Below, in pieces: positions 1 to 10,980 of a stretch of 64,000 bases of DNA. Source of the stretch: Brachynemurus nebulosus (Eukaryota; Arthropoda; Insecta; Neuroptera; Myrmeleontidae). Positions within the stretch are counted from its first letter, which is position 1. Each line of letters opens with the position of its first letter. The translations under genes were made by a program, and so were the position numbers. The stretch is taken from positions 6,126,001-6,190,000 of the forward strand of contig JAPWDM010000014.1 in the NCBI GenBank assembly GCA_035578155.1. Direction: 5' to 3'. The notes beneath the pieces were generated by a model. The model made no database searches. It saw nothing but the letters and a program-made list of their open reading frames with translations, and was not told the origin of the DNA.

Positions 1-1061
1 CACTGTTACAGAGCTAAACTATTTTAGATAAATATCGATTACGTTATGTAAGGTCCGCCTCGGTCCATAGGACCCAAAAGTGTCAAAAATAAACTGCCTG
101 ATCGATTTTGAAAATTTTTTCACTGTTACAGAGCTAAACTGTTTTAGATAAATATAGATTCCGTTATGTAAGGTCTGCCAAGGTCCATAGGATCCAGAAG
201 TGTCAAAAATAAACTAACTGACCGATTTTGAAAATTTTTTCACTGTTACAGAGCTAAACTATTTTAGATAAATATAAATTACGTTATGTAAGGTCCACCA
301 AGGTCCATAGAACCCAAAAGTGTCAAAAATAAACTAACTGACCGATTTTGAAAATTTTTTCACTGTCACAGAGCTAAACTATTTTAGCTAATATAGATTA
401 CGTTATATAAGGTCTGCCAGGGTCCATGGGATCCAAAAGTGTCAAAAATAAACTAACCGACCGATTTTGAAAATTTTTTCACTGTTACAGAGCTAAACTA
501 TTTTAGATAAATATAGATTACGTTATGTAAGGTCTGCCAAGGTCCATGGATCCAAAAGTGTCAAAAATAAACTAACCGACCGATTTTGAAAATTTTTTCA
601 CTGTTGGGGAACTAACTATTTTAGATAGACATACATTACGTTATTTAGGGTCCGCCAGGGTCCATGGGACCCAAAAGTGGTAAAAATAAACTAACCGACC
701 GATTTTGAAAATTTTTTCACTCTTACAGAGCTAAACTATTTTAGATAAATATAGATTACGTTATGTAAAGTCTGCCAGGGTCCATCGGATCCAAAAGCGT
801 CAAAAATAAACTAGCCGACCGATTTTTAAAATTTTTTCACTGTTGGGGAGCTAAGCTATTTTAGATACATATAGATTACGTTATGTAAGGTCTGAAATGT
901 CAGTAGGACCTAAAAGTGTCAAAAATAAAATAACTGACCGATTTTGAAACCCTTTTACTATTACCAAGGTAAACTATTTTAGATAGGTACAGGTTGTGTT
1001 ATCTGAGATCCACAACTGTCCTGCGGATGCAAATGCGGCGTAGAATGCTACACAACGGGTT

Positions 1062-1133
<72 letters not shown>

Positions 1134-1430
1134 CATAAAGTCCGCCTAGAATATACGGTCGAGCTGATTTTTTAATGAGGTCCACCGGGATCTTGCAGAT
1201 CCGAAAACGCCAGTAATAAGCTATCGAACCGATGCTAAAAAATTTCTCACTGCTAGAGAATTAAATTATTTTAGATGGATACAACTATGCTGCACAAAAT
1301 TCGTTCGGGTTCTTGGGTCCCCAAAACTACCAAAACTAATTACCCAGCTGATTTTAAAAATTCTTTTACTCTTAGAAAGCTAAACTATTTTAAATAGGTA
1401 CAGGTCTTAGATGAGATCCGCCAGTGCCCA
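1..1430. repeat. ~120-bp tandem satellite array, truncated by the window start
   Basis: Head-to-tail units of 119-120 bp begin near 1, 121, 241, 361, 480, 599, 718, 838 and 957, each opening with a form of CACTGTTACAGAGCTAAACT and ending in GATTTTGAAAATTTTTT. The first five are very similar. From about 840 they become more divergent, and after a TA tract two weak units remain, starting near 1248 and 1367. Decay toward one edge is what is expected at the border of a satellite block. The left end lies outside the window. Confidence 0.93.
1066..1131. repeat. (TA)n microsatellite inside the satellite array
   Basis: About 66 bp of uninterrupted TA lies in a degenerate satellite unit and marks the point beyond which unit identity drops sharply. 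Confidence 0.97.
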
Positions 1431-1489
1431 AGATTTGGAAATTCGCTATGTTATGCAGATGCTGCGACAGGGGTATTTTTATTTCGGCT

Positions 1490-2240
1490 AAATACGCTTT
1501 TTAGGGGTAGAAAACACCATTCAACCTCTGTAGATGAAAACAGTTATAGCTAGATATTTTTGAAACGACATATTTTCTGAAAAAAGGGCTGAGTACCAAA
1601 TTTGTAGAATTTGAAGCGATGCACTTGATAGTGACCCTGAAATCGATTTTCAAGGTCAGTTGAAAATGATTAGCCATTGCCGAAGTTTGACCATATCCTG
1701 TACCTATAAGCAGTAATTTCATGTATTGACTCAATCTATCTTCAAAGTTGATTTATAGAAAAAATTAGAAGAAAACATTTTTGTAAGTAATTTTAGAAGT
1801 AAAGTTAAGAAAAGATTTAATATCACTCTAATTGTAAGTTAAACATTAACTTTATGTTATATTATAAATTTTCAAAATTTTTTAAAATTTTTATTGCTAC
1901 TCTATAGTTATCATATTAGGAATTCAATTGAACATATGATTAACTATTATTTTTCCGATTGCGATTGAGCAAGTATTTTTCAAAATTACTTCTTGATCAC
2001 TTATTTTCTATCTTGCATGTGAAATTCGTTCGAATATACTTTGAACCATTTAGGGGTGAAAAGTAAGCTACTCCTTTTGAAAAATATTAAATGATTTTCA
2101 AATGACTTTGGAAATTGACCTCAAGGTCAACTTCAAAGTCATCATCAAGTGCTTCACTTTGAATTCTATAACTTTGGTCCTAAGCACTTTTTTCAGAAAA
2201 TATATCGTACCATAATCCACTTCTATGTTGATTCCTGGTC
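1490..2240. repeat. Imperfect inverted-repeat element
   Basis: The stretch 1550-1690 (including AGCGATGCACTTGATAGTGA) is matched in reverse complement by 2085-2230 (TGATGACTTTGAAGTTGACC read on the minus strand), with many substitutions. This looks like an old foldback element. Exact ends and target duplication were not found. Confidence 0.5.
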
Positions 2241-3478
2241 TCTTTTCCTGCGTTTCTAATATTTATGTCAATAAAAAATGTGCTACCGTAGACAAGGATG
2301 AATAGGTACGCATTCAGACTTCACACCGTATTTTTTTGTATTTATTTTATGAGTACCTAATCTTTAATATATTAAAAATTTACGCGAAGATGGTCACTTT
2401 ATCAGCAGTATCCAAAAAAATTTAAAAATATTGGTGGTTTTTGAAAAATTAACAAAAATCGTATAATTTCTTCTCTGTGAAAAATTGGGATCAAAAGAGA
2501 CGAGAAAAGAGTAAATGGGGACAACCGGTAGGGTCGACCAAAATAACGGACCCGATTTTTTTCATCTGACACAGTCGCCATTTAAGAAGTGAAATTACCC
2601 CTCAAAATTAGGGTGAAATTTCAATTTTGCTAGATTACTTGAAAACTGCGGCAGATAAAGAAAAATTTTAAATTGACACAACACTTCATTTTTAGAGAGC
2701 TTTCTACTGATATATACAAAGCTAGAGTCGGACCTACTAGAGGGGATATTTTGGTAAATTTGGGGGTAAAAAAAGTTGTATAAGCGTTTTTCCTAACATC
2801 TAAAACAAAAACAAGAGCCTTATCACCATTTTTTCTAAGCATTAAAAGCTGGTTTATATTCGATTTCTATTGAAAACTCAATTAGACTGCATGTTAAAAG
2901 TGAGCAAAAATTAAACCTGCAATAACTTTTAAACGCTGTAGTGAATCTAATTTAAATTTTCACAGTCGATTAAATTTAGAAAAACCATTATTCGCACAAA
3001 TTTTCATAAGACTGTCACCATTTTTAAGTACCTCCATAATATCCTTAACTTGTAGCTATGGTATAATTATCAAAATTTTTTGCAGGTTTCTTACTAATCA
3101 TACAACATGTAATGATTCATACAACATACAACACATAATTCCTGAGTAGCCCTAAATAATGCGTGTCAAACACGCACTTGACGACTTTTTTATTGTTAAA
3201 TTTAACTGATTTTCAAATCCATAGTAACGAAATATTTAAATTATTATGTAAGTTATACTAACTTATTTTATCCGTTAAATTGTCATACCGTATTACACTC
3301 GAATTTATATTTTTTCTGAACAAATTTGTGTTTCCTACAATTCAAATTTGTCGCCCAAAAGCAATTTAACTCGAAGAACTGTTAACCCAAAAATACTCCA
3401 GCTCCGCTGTCGTATTTTTGTTAACCAACAGTTCTTTGCGTGAAACTGCTAGGCAACAAATTTTCATTTTTCATTATA
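2241..3478. other. Non-coding AT-rich stretch; one short palindrome
   Basis: No gene is visible. At 3376-3440 two arms (AAGAACTGTTAACC and its complement) flank a CAGCTCCGCTG-like loop, forming a strong local hairpin. Similar small palindromes occur at 17.7, 18.1 and 63.8 kb. Confidence 0.5.
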
Positions 3479-4005
3479 CAGCTGAACCTTTTTATATGCG
3501 GTGCACCGGGACCGCATAAAAGAATCACACAAAAAAATATTCAAAAACTTAAAAAATAGCTATAAAAAGCATAGTTCGATCCAGATTGTAGAAAAACAAC
3601 TTTTTTTAATGCGGTGGATCGAGACGACATGAGAAATGCTTCATCGAAAATATATAAAACTTTCAAAACCTCACGATTTGCTTAGAAATGGCTTTTCTAA
3701 ATAGGATAAAGCATTAATTTACACATGAGAACATTTTATTTTATTTTTATAACACTATAAAAATTGTGATAAATTCATCTATAAAAAAAAATTAATGATG
3801 CAATAATTTATATTTTTATGCAGTGTAGGTACTGATTAAATCCCTAGAAGTCATCAATAAGTAATTTTATCAAAGTAAATTATTATAATTAATCATAATG
3901 TTTAAGTTTCTTACTTTCTCTTACTTTTGATTAACATAATGTACTTTAATGTCCATTAAAAAAAAACCATAAAAAAGTTGCACAAAAAAAAGGACTGCAT
4001 AGAAA
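3479..4005. mobile_element. TA-target MITE, CAGCTGAAC family (copy 1, decayed right end)
   Basis: The left end CAGCTGAACC is preceded by TA. The interior follows the order seen in the complete copy at 63018-63549: GACCGCATAAAA, AGCTATAAAAAG, GTTCGATCCAGATTGTA, AAAGCATTAATTTACAC. The right terminus near 4000 still shows GCACAAAAAAAAGGACTGCAT but has lost the last bases. It is inferred to be a non-autonomous Tc1/mariner- or pogo-like element. Confidence 0.7.
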
Positions 4006-4329
4006 AAATAAATACAAATTTATTCTATGAAATACAAGCGTCTCATTTAATAATAAATGAAACAAAATAGTGAAATTTTGCTATTCTTCCTCGACACAAG
4101 TGCATATGATCACGTCATTCAAATTCATTTTTATCCCTTTTCTGATGTGAAATTTAAATTTGACATTTCTAAAAGAAAAAAATTAAATTTGACATTTCTA
4201 TTCTTCAATAATGTTATTTTCAATATTAATAGATTTGAGCGTTATTTTATGGTATTCCATATTTGTTTATTATTTACAAATGTTATTTTCATTTCGGTTT
4301 ACTCGTCTTTTCAGTTCAAGTTCCAGTTT

Positions 4330-4793
4330 TAGTGATGAGCAAACGCAAGACCAAGACCAAGACTTGGCAGTCTTGGTCTTGGTCTTGTTCTTGCATTAAG
4401 AATCTTGGTCTTGGTTTTGCTAGAGCAGCTTGGTCTTGGTCTTGCAAAATGCAGTCTTGGTATTGGTCTTGGTCTTGGTATTGCTAAAGAATCTTGCACT
4501 TTCTTGCATTTTTTTATTAGCGAATTTTTTCCTTCTATAATCAGAATTTTCTCTCTTTACGGTATTAATTATACTTTTAAACTATTTAAATAATTTAGCA
4601 AGAGTCTTGCTTTTTTCTTGCTATAGTCTTGGTCTTGCTCACTTGAGTCTTGGTATTGGTCTTGCAGCCATACTTATAGTCTTGGTCTTGGTCTTGGTCT
4701 TGCAAAATGCAGTCTTGGTCTTGGTCTTGGTCTTGCAAAAAATGCAAGACCAAGACAAGACTGCAAGACCAAGACTAATTTTGCTCATCACTA
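4330..4793. mobile_element. hAT-type MITE carrying TTGGTC hexamer arrays
   Basis: The terminal inverted repeats are TAGTGATGAGCAAA and TTTGCTCATCACTA, flanked by a perfect 8-bp duplication TCCAGTTT (4322-4329 and 4794-4801). Most of the interior is a minisatellite of TCTTGG/TTGGTC hexamers (4357-4478 and 4623-4780) around a short unique core. Open frames reading Leu-Val-Leu across it come from the repeat. The 8-bp target duplication and TIR place it in the hAT group by convention. Confidence 0.9.
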
Positions 4794-4809
4794 TCCAGTT
4801 TACGGTATG

Positions 4810-5448
4810 AAACATTGTTGAAAAACTCTCTTAGAATACAGATTTATTGTTTTCTTTATTGCAATATTACTTCTTCATTTTGATCAATTTTAAACATAAT
4901 TCTTTGTTTATCATACGTTTGCTTATATTATTGCGGACTTCGTATACATGTATTGCTTGTCCAAGAATTGAAGGCATTCTATGACGCAACGTCGCCTTAG
5001 TACGAATTTGTCTATGCCATTTTAATTATAAACAATAGTCCTTTTTACTCTTTTGACCCCTTTTAAAACTGCCGTGAGTTGACCTACCAGCTATAAAAAT
5101 GTATTGTAATTTTTACTTTTCTAACTTTTGACGGTCAACACAAGTTCTTGAACTTCGCAATAGTTTCAGAGGTTTAAAAATAAATAATTTATAAAAATAG
5201 AAACTATAATTAGGTATAAACAAGGGTGCGTGCATAGATGCTATTAATATTAGAGAACAATGTTATGTGTCTTTAAATGTCGCGACAATGTCACGGTTCC
5301 TCTAAAAATCCTAGAAATATCAACCCTTTAATTTGTGTAATTATTTTAGTGAAAGTAGCGGTCAGTATGGATCAGCCAGTATAACATATTTTAATTATAT
5401 TTATACACAATTATATTTCCTATACTTTTTAAATCTTTTCAAGCCCCT
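4810..5448. other. Non-coding, nothing recognised
   Basis: AT-rich sequence with stops in all frames; no terminal repeat or tandem structure was seen. Confidence 0.5.
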
Positions 5449-5456
5449 GTACCTAG

Positions 5457-5926
5457 TAATGATGTCAAATGGTTAATCGATTAGTTGGTTTAGTCGACTA
5501 ATTTTATTTACATTTAATCATCATCGACTATTTTACCTTCGACTAAATGACTAAAATAATTAATTTTTTTTTAAATGACTAAAAACCATATTAATTTATT
5601 AATTTTTCTATATTATTCATTCGACTTCAAAAAATGAAAACTAAAGAATTAACTATTTGTATAATCTTTCACTTTTATGTAATTAATAAATTGTGCTATA
5701 TCTTTCTTTTTCTAAAAGAATATATTAAAAATCGATAATTAAATTCAAAAGAAAACATTGTTTTTGAAACAGTTATATAGGTTACCCCATTTATGAATTA
5801 GACTAAAAATTTAGTCGATTAGTCGACTGTTGTATGGGGTCGATATTTTCGACTAATGACTAATTTTGTCTGAAAAACAACTTTAGTCGATTCATCGATT
5901 AACTATTTTTCAGCTCGACATCACTA
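5457..5926. mobile_element. hAT-type MITE, TTAGTCGACTAA family (copy A)
   Basis: The ends TAATGATGTC and GACATCACTA are inverted repeats. The flanks GTACCTAG (5449-5456) and GTACCCAG (5927-5934) form a 7/8 target duplication. The interior is rich in ATTAGTCGACTAA-like palindromes. It is the reverse complement of the copy at 43419-43876. Confidence 0.8.
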
Positions 5927-5949
5927 GTACCCAGTGCACTAAGTATATA

Positions 5950-6436
5950 CCAGGTGTCCCATTTAGATGTATACATACGATTTATATGTTAATTGATAAA
6001 ATTGAATTCCCATAAGGAAAAAGTTATGTCACAAGAGTGCTCTGAACAAAATAATAATATAAATTTAATATTATAACTACTGTTACTGTAGCTTTAACAA
6101 TAATAATGCAGTAAAATAAAGAAATGAGTGTCGCAATTTTCAAGCAATTGACATTTTTACATAAATATTTGTATCACTTTCTGTAAATTCAAAAGCTATT
6201 TATTATTTTTTTTGAAAATAAACATTAATAAAAATGCCGAAAGAATACTCTGTTGAAGAAATAGTGCCGAAAATTTGGTAGAAAAAAATTATTTTATAAC
6301 AGAAAATTATCAAAAATAGGAATGTTTATCTAAAGCATTCCTGTGACATAACTTTTTCCTTATGGAATCCAATGTTTACAATTAACATACATACATCCCG
6401 GTCGGATGTATGTATACATCCGGTCGGGACACCCAG
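5950..6436. mobile_element. TA-target foldback MITE with GGTGTCCC ends
   Basis: The ends CCAGGTGTCCC and GGGACACCCAG are flanked by TA on both sides (5948-5949 and 6437-6438). The inverted arms run ~90 bp and include CATAAGGAAAAAGTTATGTC and its complement. It is probably a Tc1/mariner-type non-autonomous element. It begins only 15 bp after the preceding element's target duplication. Confidence 0.85.
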
Positions 6437-6438
6437 TA

Positions 6439-7079
6439 TTTAAGTGCATAAGTCTTATTAAAGTTTAATTTATAGGCTTCAATGCGTTTATTTTCTGTTT
6501 TATCATAAAAAAAATTTCTGTTCTTTTGTTTTAGCCTACGTTTTTCTTTTTTTTTTTCAGTTGAAAATCGATTTTTTTATTTAAATATATCATGTTGTAT
6601 AATAAACACATCGTTTTAACCGTGTAACCCAGTGTACCTATAGTGAAAACAATGACAGATATATATTTATTGGAGAAAAATAAATAAAGATAGACAATAA
6701 ACTAGCTTTTGTGATAATATTCAGTGGCGTGTAAAAACGCATGTTTACATACGTAAACGTAAATCGTTTATCGGGATATCTATATATAGTATTGTGAATA
6801 AATAACATAATTTAATTCACATGCAAAATATTGCCGATTTTTTTCGAAAAAGCTTTTTTTTTTTTACAGAAATAGCAAATTTTTTCGCATTTCTTAGACG
6901 AAAATACAGACGATACTGTGCTGGGGGCCACAAAAGACTTAATTGCATGTAACTTTTAGGATGCATTCTTTATTTTACAACACTAGTATCTTATTTTGTT
7001 GTTCTTTAATTTGCTATTAAACATAAAATTTAAGAAAGGAGGAGGATAAGTTAAAAATAACTTAAGGTTCCTTTTAAAG
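6439..7079. other. Non-coding, no gene seen
   Basis: AT-rich with poly-T tracts. CAGTGGCGTGTAAAAACG at 6723 resembles a hAT terminus, but no matching second end was found. Confidence 0.45.
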
Positions 7080-7081
7080 TA

Positions 7082-7621
7082 CACACACCGGCATAATTAG
7101 CGGAACATAAAAAAAATATTACAACCTATTTATTAAACAAAGTTGGCTTTTTTTTTCATTTTCACTTAAAATAATATTGAAGTAATGAATTAGTTGACTT
7201 TTCATAGAATTGTTCTTATTTATTATTGATGCAAATCCCTTTAAGAGGTCTGTCACTTTCGAACTCAAATGCCGCTTCATCTCAATGTGGTCGAGCTTCA
7301 GACTGCCGTTATTAAAGAAGGGCAAAGATTGCCTCAGGAGACTATAGATAACATCATTCTGAGTACAGCAAGACGAATGAAAGCTTTGACAAGAGCACAG
7401 GAGAAACCAGGCCGTATTAAAACGCTGGGACGACATAAGATTCCAAAAATTTGGCATTTCATATGGTTAATTGCTTTTGCTAACAAAAATAACGGTATAT
7501 CGACTTGTGAACATGTAATTTTAAGTGGATAATTAAATAAGACTAATAGTTTCTTAAAATTAAATGGTTTGTTTGATTTTTAGAGATATTTTGTATGTTC
7601 CGCTAATTATGCCGGTGTGTG
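7082..7621 (+). mobile_element. Internally deleted Tc1-like transposon
   Basis: Perfect 28-bp terminal inverted repeats (beginning CACACACCGGCATAATTAGC) end at 7082 and 7621 and are flanked by TA at 7080-7081 and 7622-7623, the Tc1/mariner target. At 540 bp it is about a third of an intact Tc1 element. A C-terminal transposase remnant lies inside, so it derives from an autonomous element by internal deletion. Confidence 0.93.
7269..7400 (+). pseudogene. Tc1-type transposase C-terminal remnant
   Basis: The frame reads VVELQTAVIKEGQRLPQETI, then a SMPRR-like STARR followed by MKAL. This is the conserved tail of Tc1 transposases (W-x-IP, then L-x-x-SMP-x-R and a basic end). The usual Trp before Gln-Arg is Gly here, and SMPRR is STARR. 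The DDE catalytic core is missing, so the fragment cannot be active. Only about 40 codons remain inside the 28-bp TIRs. Confidence 0.8.
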
Positions 7622-7623
7622 TA

Positions 7624-8726
7624 GTTCAAAATCAGATATCTTTACTCAATTAGATTAATTAGAGTGAGAAATCAATATGATAGATAAAATGATATTGATA
7701 ATACGCTTTTGACAGTTCAAAAAATATACTCTTTTTTAGCGAATTTCGAATCGAAAATTCAGCTATTACAGACCTAGTGTCATGGGGTGACTTGAGGTTA
7801 GATCAGTACAGAAACTCAAATTTTACTCGAGTTGCATTTGTCCAAAAAATAAAGATATATACAACCTAAACACCCACAAATCTTAATTTTTATGGTCTAA
7901 GGTTAAGTTTCCATCAGAAACCGTTAAAATTTATTCTACCAAATAATCTAATAAAAAAGAATTACATTGACTCAATGTTTGATTCGATGCGATTTTTTGT
8001 TTCAAAATTCGGTGTTATTTTCGATAGTTTTAGTGGAGGGCGGACACGATGGATTACATATACAGGTAGCAGTAATAAAATTATAAAATTCAAACTCAAG
8101 TGAGTTACTCACTAACTATTAAATAAATAAAAGTCAAGAGGAAATTACCTTTATACATTTAAGAAAATTTAATAGATATTTCAGTTGAATTTGGACTAAT
8201 ATATTTTATTAGGATGTTTACTTGTAGTAGATTATATCTTTGATAAATTGGTTTAGTTGATTATAATTTTTTCTTTTTTGTCTTTGGACATTTAAAAAGT
8301 TGTATTAATTATATATAGGTAGTAGAGTGATCCTAGCAAGGTGATCAATTCCAAGGTTGTCATCTTTGTATGCTTAATTTCGTTGTGAGTCATGTGTGGG
8401 TCGTTGTCGCTTTGCTTATGGTAACAAAAAATTCATTTGATTGTGATAAATTCAAAAAATTCTATAAAATTTGAAATATTAATCCGGTATCTCTTATACA
8501 GCCCGATTAACACTACTGTACAGTCCGCGCAGTAAAATTTGAAGACTGTCCGGCACAAAGGCTGTAAGTTCAATAATTTACAAAATTGCGTTTATTAGTG
8601 TAAAATGTTGTAAGTCCCATCACCAATAACATGTTAAAATCTGAAAGTCCTAAGTTTGTTATTTCAATAGTTATATAAAAATTGCATTTCATGTAAGTAA
8701 ACAGTCTAATTTCATGCATATATACT
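7624..8726. other. Non-coding, nothing recognised
   Basis: No frame, inverted repeat or tandem repeat was seen. It lies between the Tc1 element and a solo transposon end. Confidence 0.45.
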
Positions 8727-8795
8727 AAGGTTGTTATGGATATCCGTAACCGTAACCGAAACTACCGGATATCCGAATTAATTAAATATTTCATA
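8727..8795. repeat. Solo end of the GGATATCCGTAACCG hAT family
   Basis: AGGTTGTTATGGATATCCGT, GTAACCGAAAC and GGATATCCGAATTAAT closely match the reverse complement of the right end of the element at 16052-16961. No second terminus was found here, so it is a truncated copy. Confidence 0.7.
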
Positions 8796-8799
8796 AAAG

Positions 8800-9245
8800 C
8801 TTTCATAAAACAATCTATTTTCTCCTGATAAATACGGTAACATGGCATGAATGTCCTGGTACATGGCAAAGGTACAGGTGCTCTCTTCATCTCAATTTTC
8901 AAGTCCTCAAAATTCGTCTTTGTGACTTCAGGTTTCAACAGTGAAATTGTTATCCATTGGGCAAAGTCCCCGTAACTTTTCTTTGTATAAACTACACCAA
9001 AATTTTCAGATGTTACTCAAATCATAGCAGCCGAAGATATCTGTAGTTTTTTGGTGTTAATTATCGTTTTAGCCAGATTCATCCAATCAAAAAACGTTGT
9101 AGTCTCCACTATTGAGAATAATATTTCTTTACCAGCATTCGCAACAAGCTCAATGAGGTCTCTTCCAATAAGTGGCTTTGTACACTTTTTTTTCTTAATA
9201 ATTAAAAAATCACGATAGCAGGCACATACAACGTTATGACTTGCT
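8800..9245 (-). pseudogene. Decayed unidentified coding sequence
   Basis: On the minus strand one frame stays open from about 9245 to 8800, apart from a single stop at 9017-9019. Composition is protein-like rather than simple repeat. Upstream of the stop it contains GRDLIELVANAGKEILFSIV. Downstream it contains NFEDLKIEMKRAPVPLPCTR, followed by a Cys-Tyr-Arg segment. I do not recognise the family. Because it adjoins a truncated hAT end it may be transposase or captured sequence. It could also be a processed host or viral fragment, and nothing here decides between them. Confidence 0.5.
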
Positions 9246-10009
9246 TTTTAACAATCAATATTGAGGATGGTGGCCGTCATAGAGTCTGCACGGTCGGAAT
9301 TTTAAGGGTGCAGGTAAACACCAACGTATACAACGCTTTACTGCAAAAAAACGTATTCGAGTTCGTGTGGTACTTACAACGTTATGGTTTGGCACCCCTC
9401 AAGTGTTAAAAATTGTGACAAACTCGAACGTATTTATGGGGAATTGTTACACAATGTAGATTTATAAAGAGCTCAAAATTTTTTTCATAATTTTATTATT
9501 AAAATTTAGTATGCTATTGACCAATATTTTGAATTGTGAAACAAAATTTATTTTTATATAATTAAATTAGATTTTACTGTTACATGCTTTATTGCAATTT
9601 ATGTATTATAAATTGTACAGGATGTACCATTTTCATTGGTATATTTTGTGTATTTTAGTATATTTTATTTTTATTGAAGATGGAATTCCGAATTCCCTAG
9701 GTAGCTATACATATATTCGCAAGTTTACACATTCTTTTTTTCAATTTTTTGAAAATTTTTACGAAAAATACCGTTACGGCAATGAATCATAATTTTTTGT
9801 AAAATATCGTAAAATGTATTAACGTTCTTTTGATAGTTGAAGCAAGTAATAACTTTATATAAAATAAAATATTTCAACTATTTAAGTTAACATCATTATT
9901 TTAACGATTTTAATTGTCAAAGTAATATTTACTATAAATTTTACTTTACAACTGCTCTTTATTGTAGGTATAGTTTTTCTAGTGGAAATTTCTTTAAAAT
10001 TTTGTAGTA
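9246..10009. other. Non-coding, nothing recognised
   Basis: AT-rich sequence; short open frames here have no family resemblance. Confidence 0.4.
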
Positions 10010-10978
10010 CAGGGAAACCTGTTCATGTGCGATTCTTTTTATTATGCGATTTTTTTTTAAGTGCTCATCTTTTGCCCAAAAAGTAAGAAAAAGTAAAAAG
10101 TTCGAACGTTAATTTGCGGTAAATTTATTTATTGACTGTTTATAACGGATTTTATCATCATATTACCTAAATACAGCTGAACTCTTTTTTATGCGGTCCT
10201 TTTTTTGTGCGATTTTTTTTTGTGCAATTTTTTTTACGCGGTTTTATGCAGTTTGTAAAAAATGGTCATTGAAATGCATAATGTGAATCAAAATCATGAG
10301 ACAGTAATAAACTTAAACAATTACTATGATAACTTTTTTTGATAAAAATACTTTTTAACGGCTTTTAAGCATTTAATCAATACATTGCATAAGAACATAA
10401 GTTATTGCATCATTTAATTTTGTTAAAGATGCATTTTTAAAAATTTTCATAATATTATAAAATTGAAGTAAAATATTTTTAAGTGTAAATTAATGTTTTA
10501 TCTTGTTTATAGAAGCAACTTCTAAGGAAATTTCCAAGTTTTGAGCATTTTGAGTGCTATTTTTTCGATGAAACTTTCTTTATGCAGTGCCGACCAACCG
10601 CACAAAAAAAGTTTTTTGTACAATTATGGATCGAACTATACTTTTTATAGCTATTTATGATATTTTTGAATATATTTTTTTGTGGGATTTTTTTTATGGG
10701 TCTCTATCCACCGCAGAAAAAGGAGTTCAGCTCTATATAAATTATTGAGTTTCTTTACATATTTAAAAATGTTCCCATGTGTAAATTATTTTTTTATTTT
10801 CACTAGAAAAGCAGTTTCTAGGGAAATTGTGAGGTTTTGAGTTATTGTATTTTTTGTGAAACTTGTTATGCGGCTTAACTTATTATTCCAAAAAGTTTTT
10901 TTTTGCAATCTGTTGCGAACTATGTTTTACAGCTATTTATGAAGCTATTTATGGTGCCTATCCACAGAGGTTTCGCTG
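10010..10978. mobile_element. TA-target MITE (CAGCTGAAC-related), interrupted by a sibling copy
   Basis: The outer termini CAGGGAAACCTGTTC (10010) and GAGGTTTCGCTG (ending 10978) are flanked by TA. The two halves, 10010-10173 and 10734-10978, resemble the ends of the same family as the inner copy. Its body is split by the element at 10174-10733. Confidence 0.7.
10174..10733 (-). mobile_element. TA-target MITE, CAGCTGAAC family (copy 2, nested)
   Basis: The ends CAGCTGAACTC and GAGTTCAGCTC are flanked by TA. The interior is the reverse complement of 63018-63549, including the complements of GATAAAGCATTAATTTACAC and TAGCTATAAAAAG. It is inserted inside a more diverged member of the same family. 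Confidence 0.85.
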
Positions 10979-10980
10979 TA

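Noticed and set aside
1..960. Regular repeats that might suggest a CRISPR array
   Set aside because: Whole 120-bp units repeat head to tail with no unique spacers, and the window is eukaryotic; it is a satellite.
4211..4810. Leu-Val-rich open frames
   Set aside because: Translations of the TTGGTC hexamer arrays in a MITE; three frames are open at once, as expected of a repeat.
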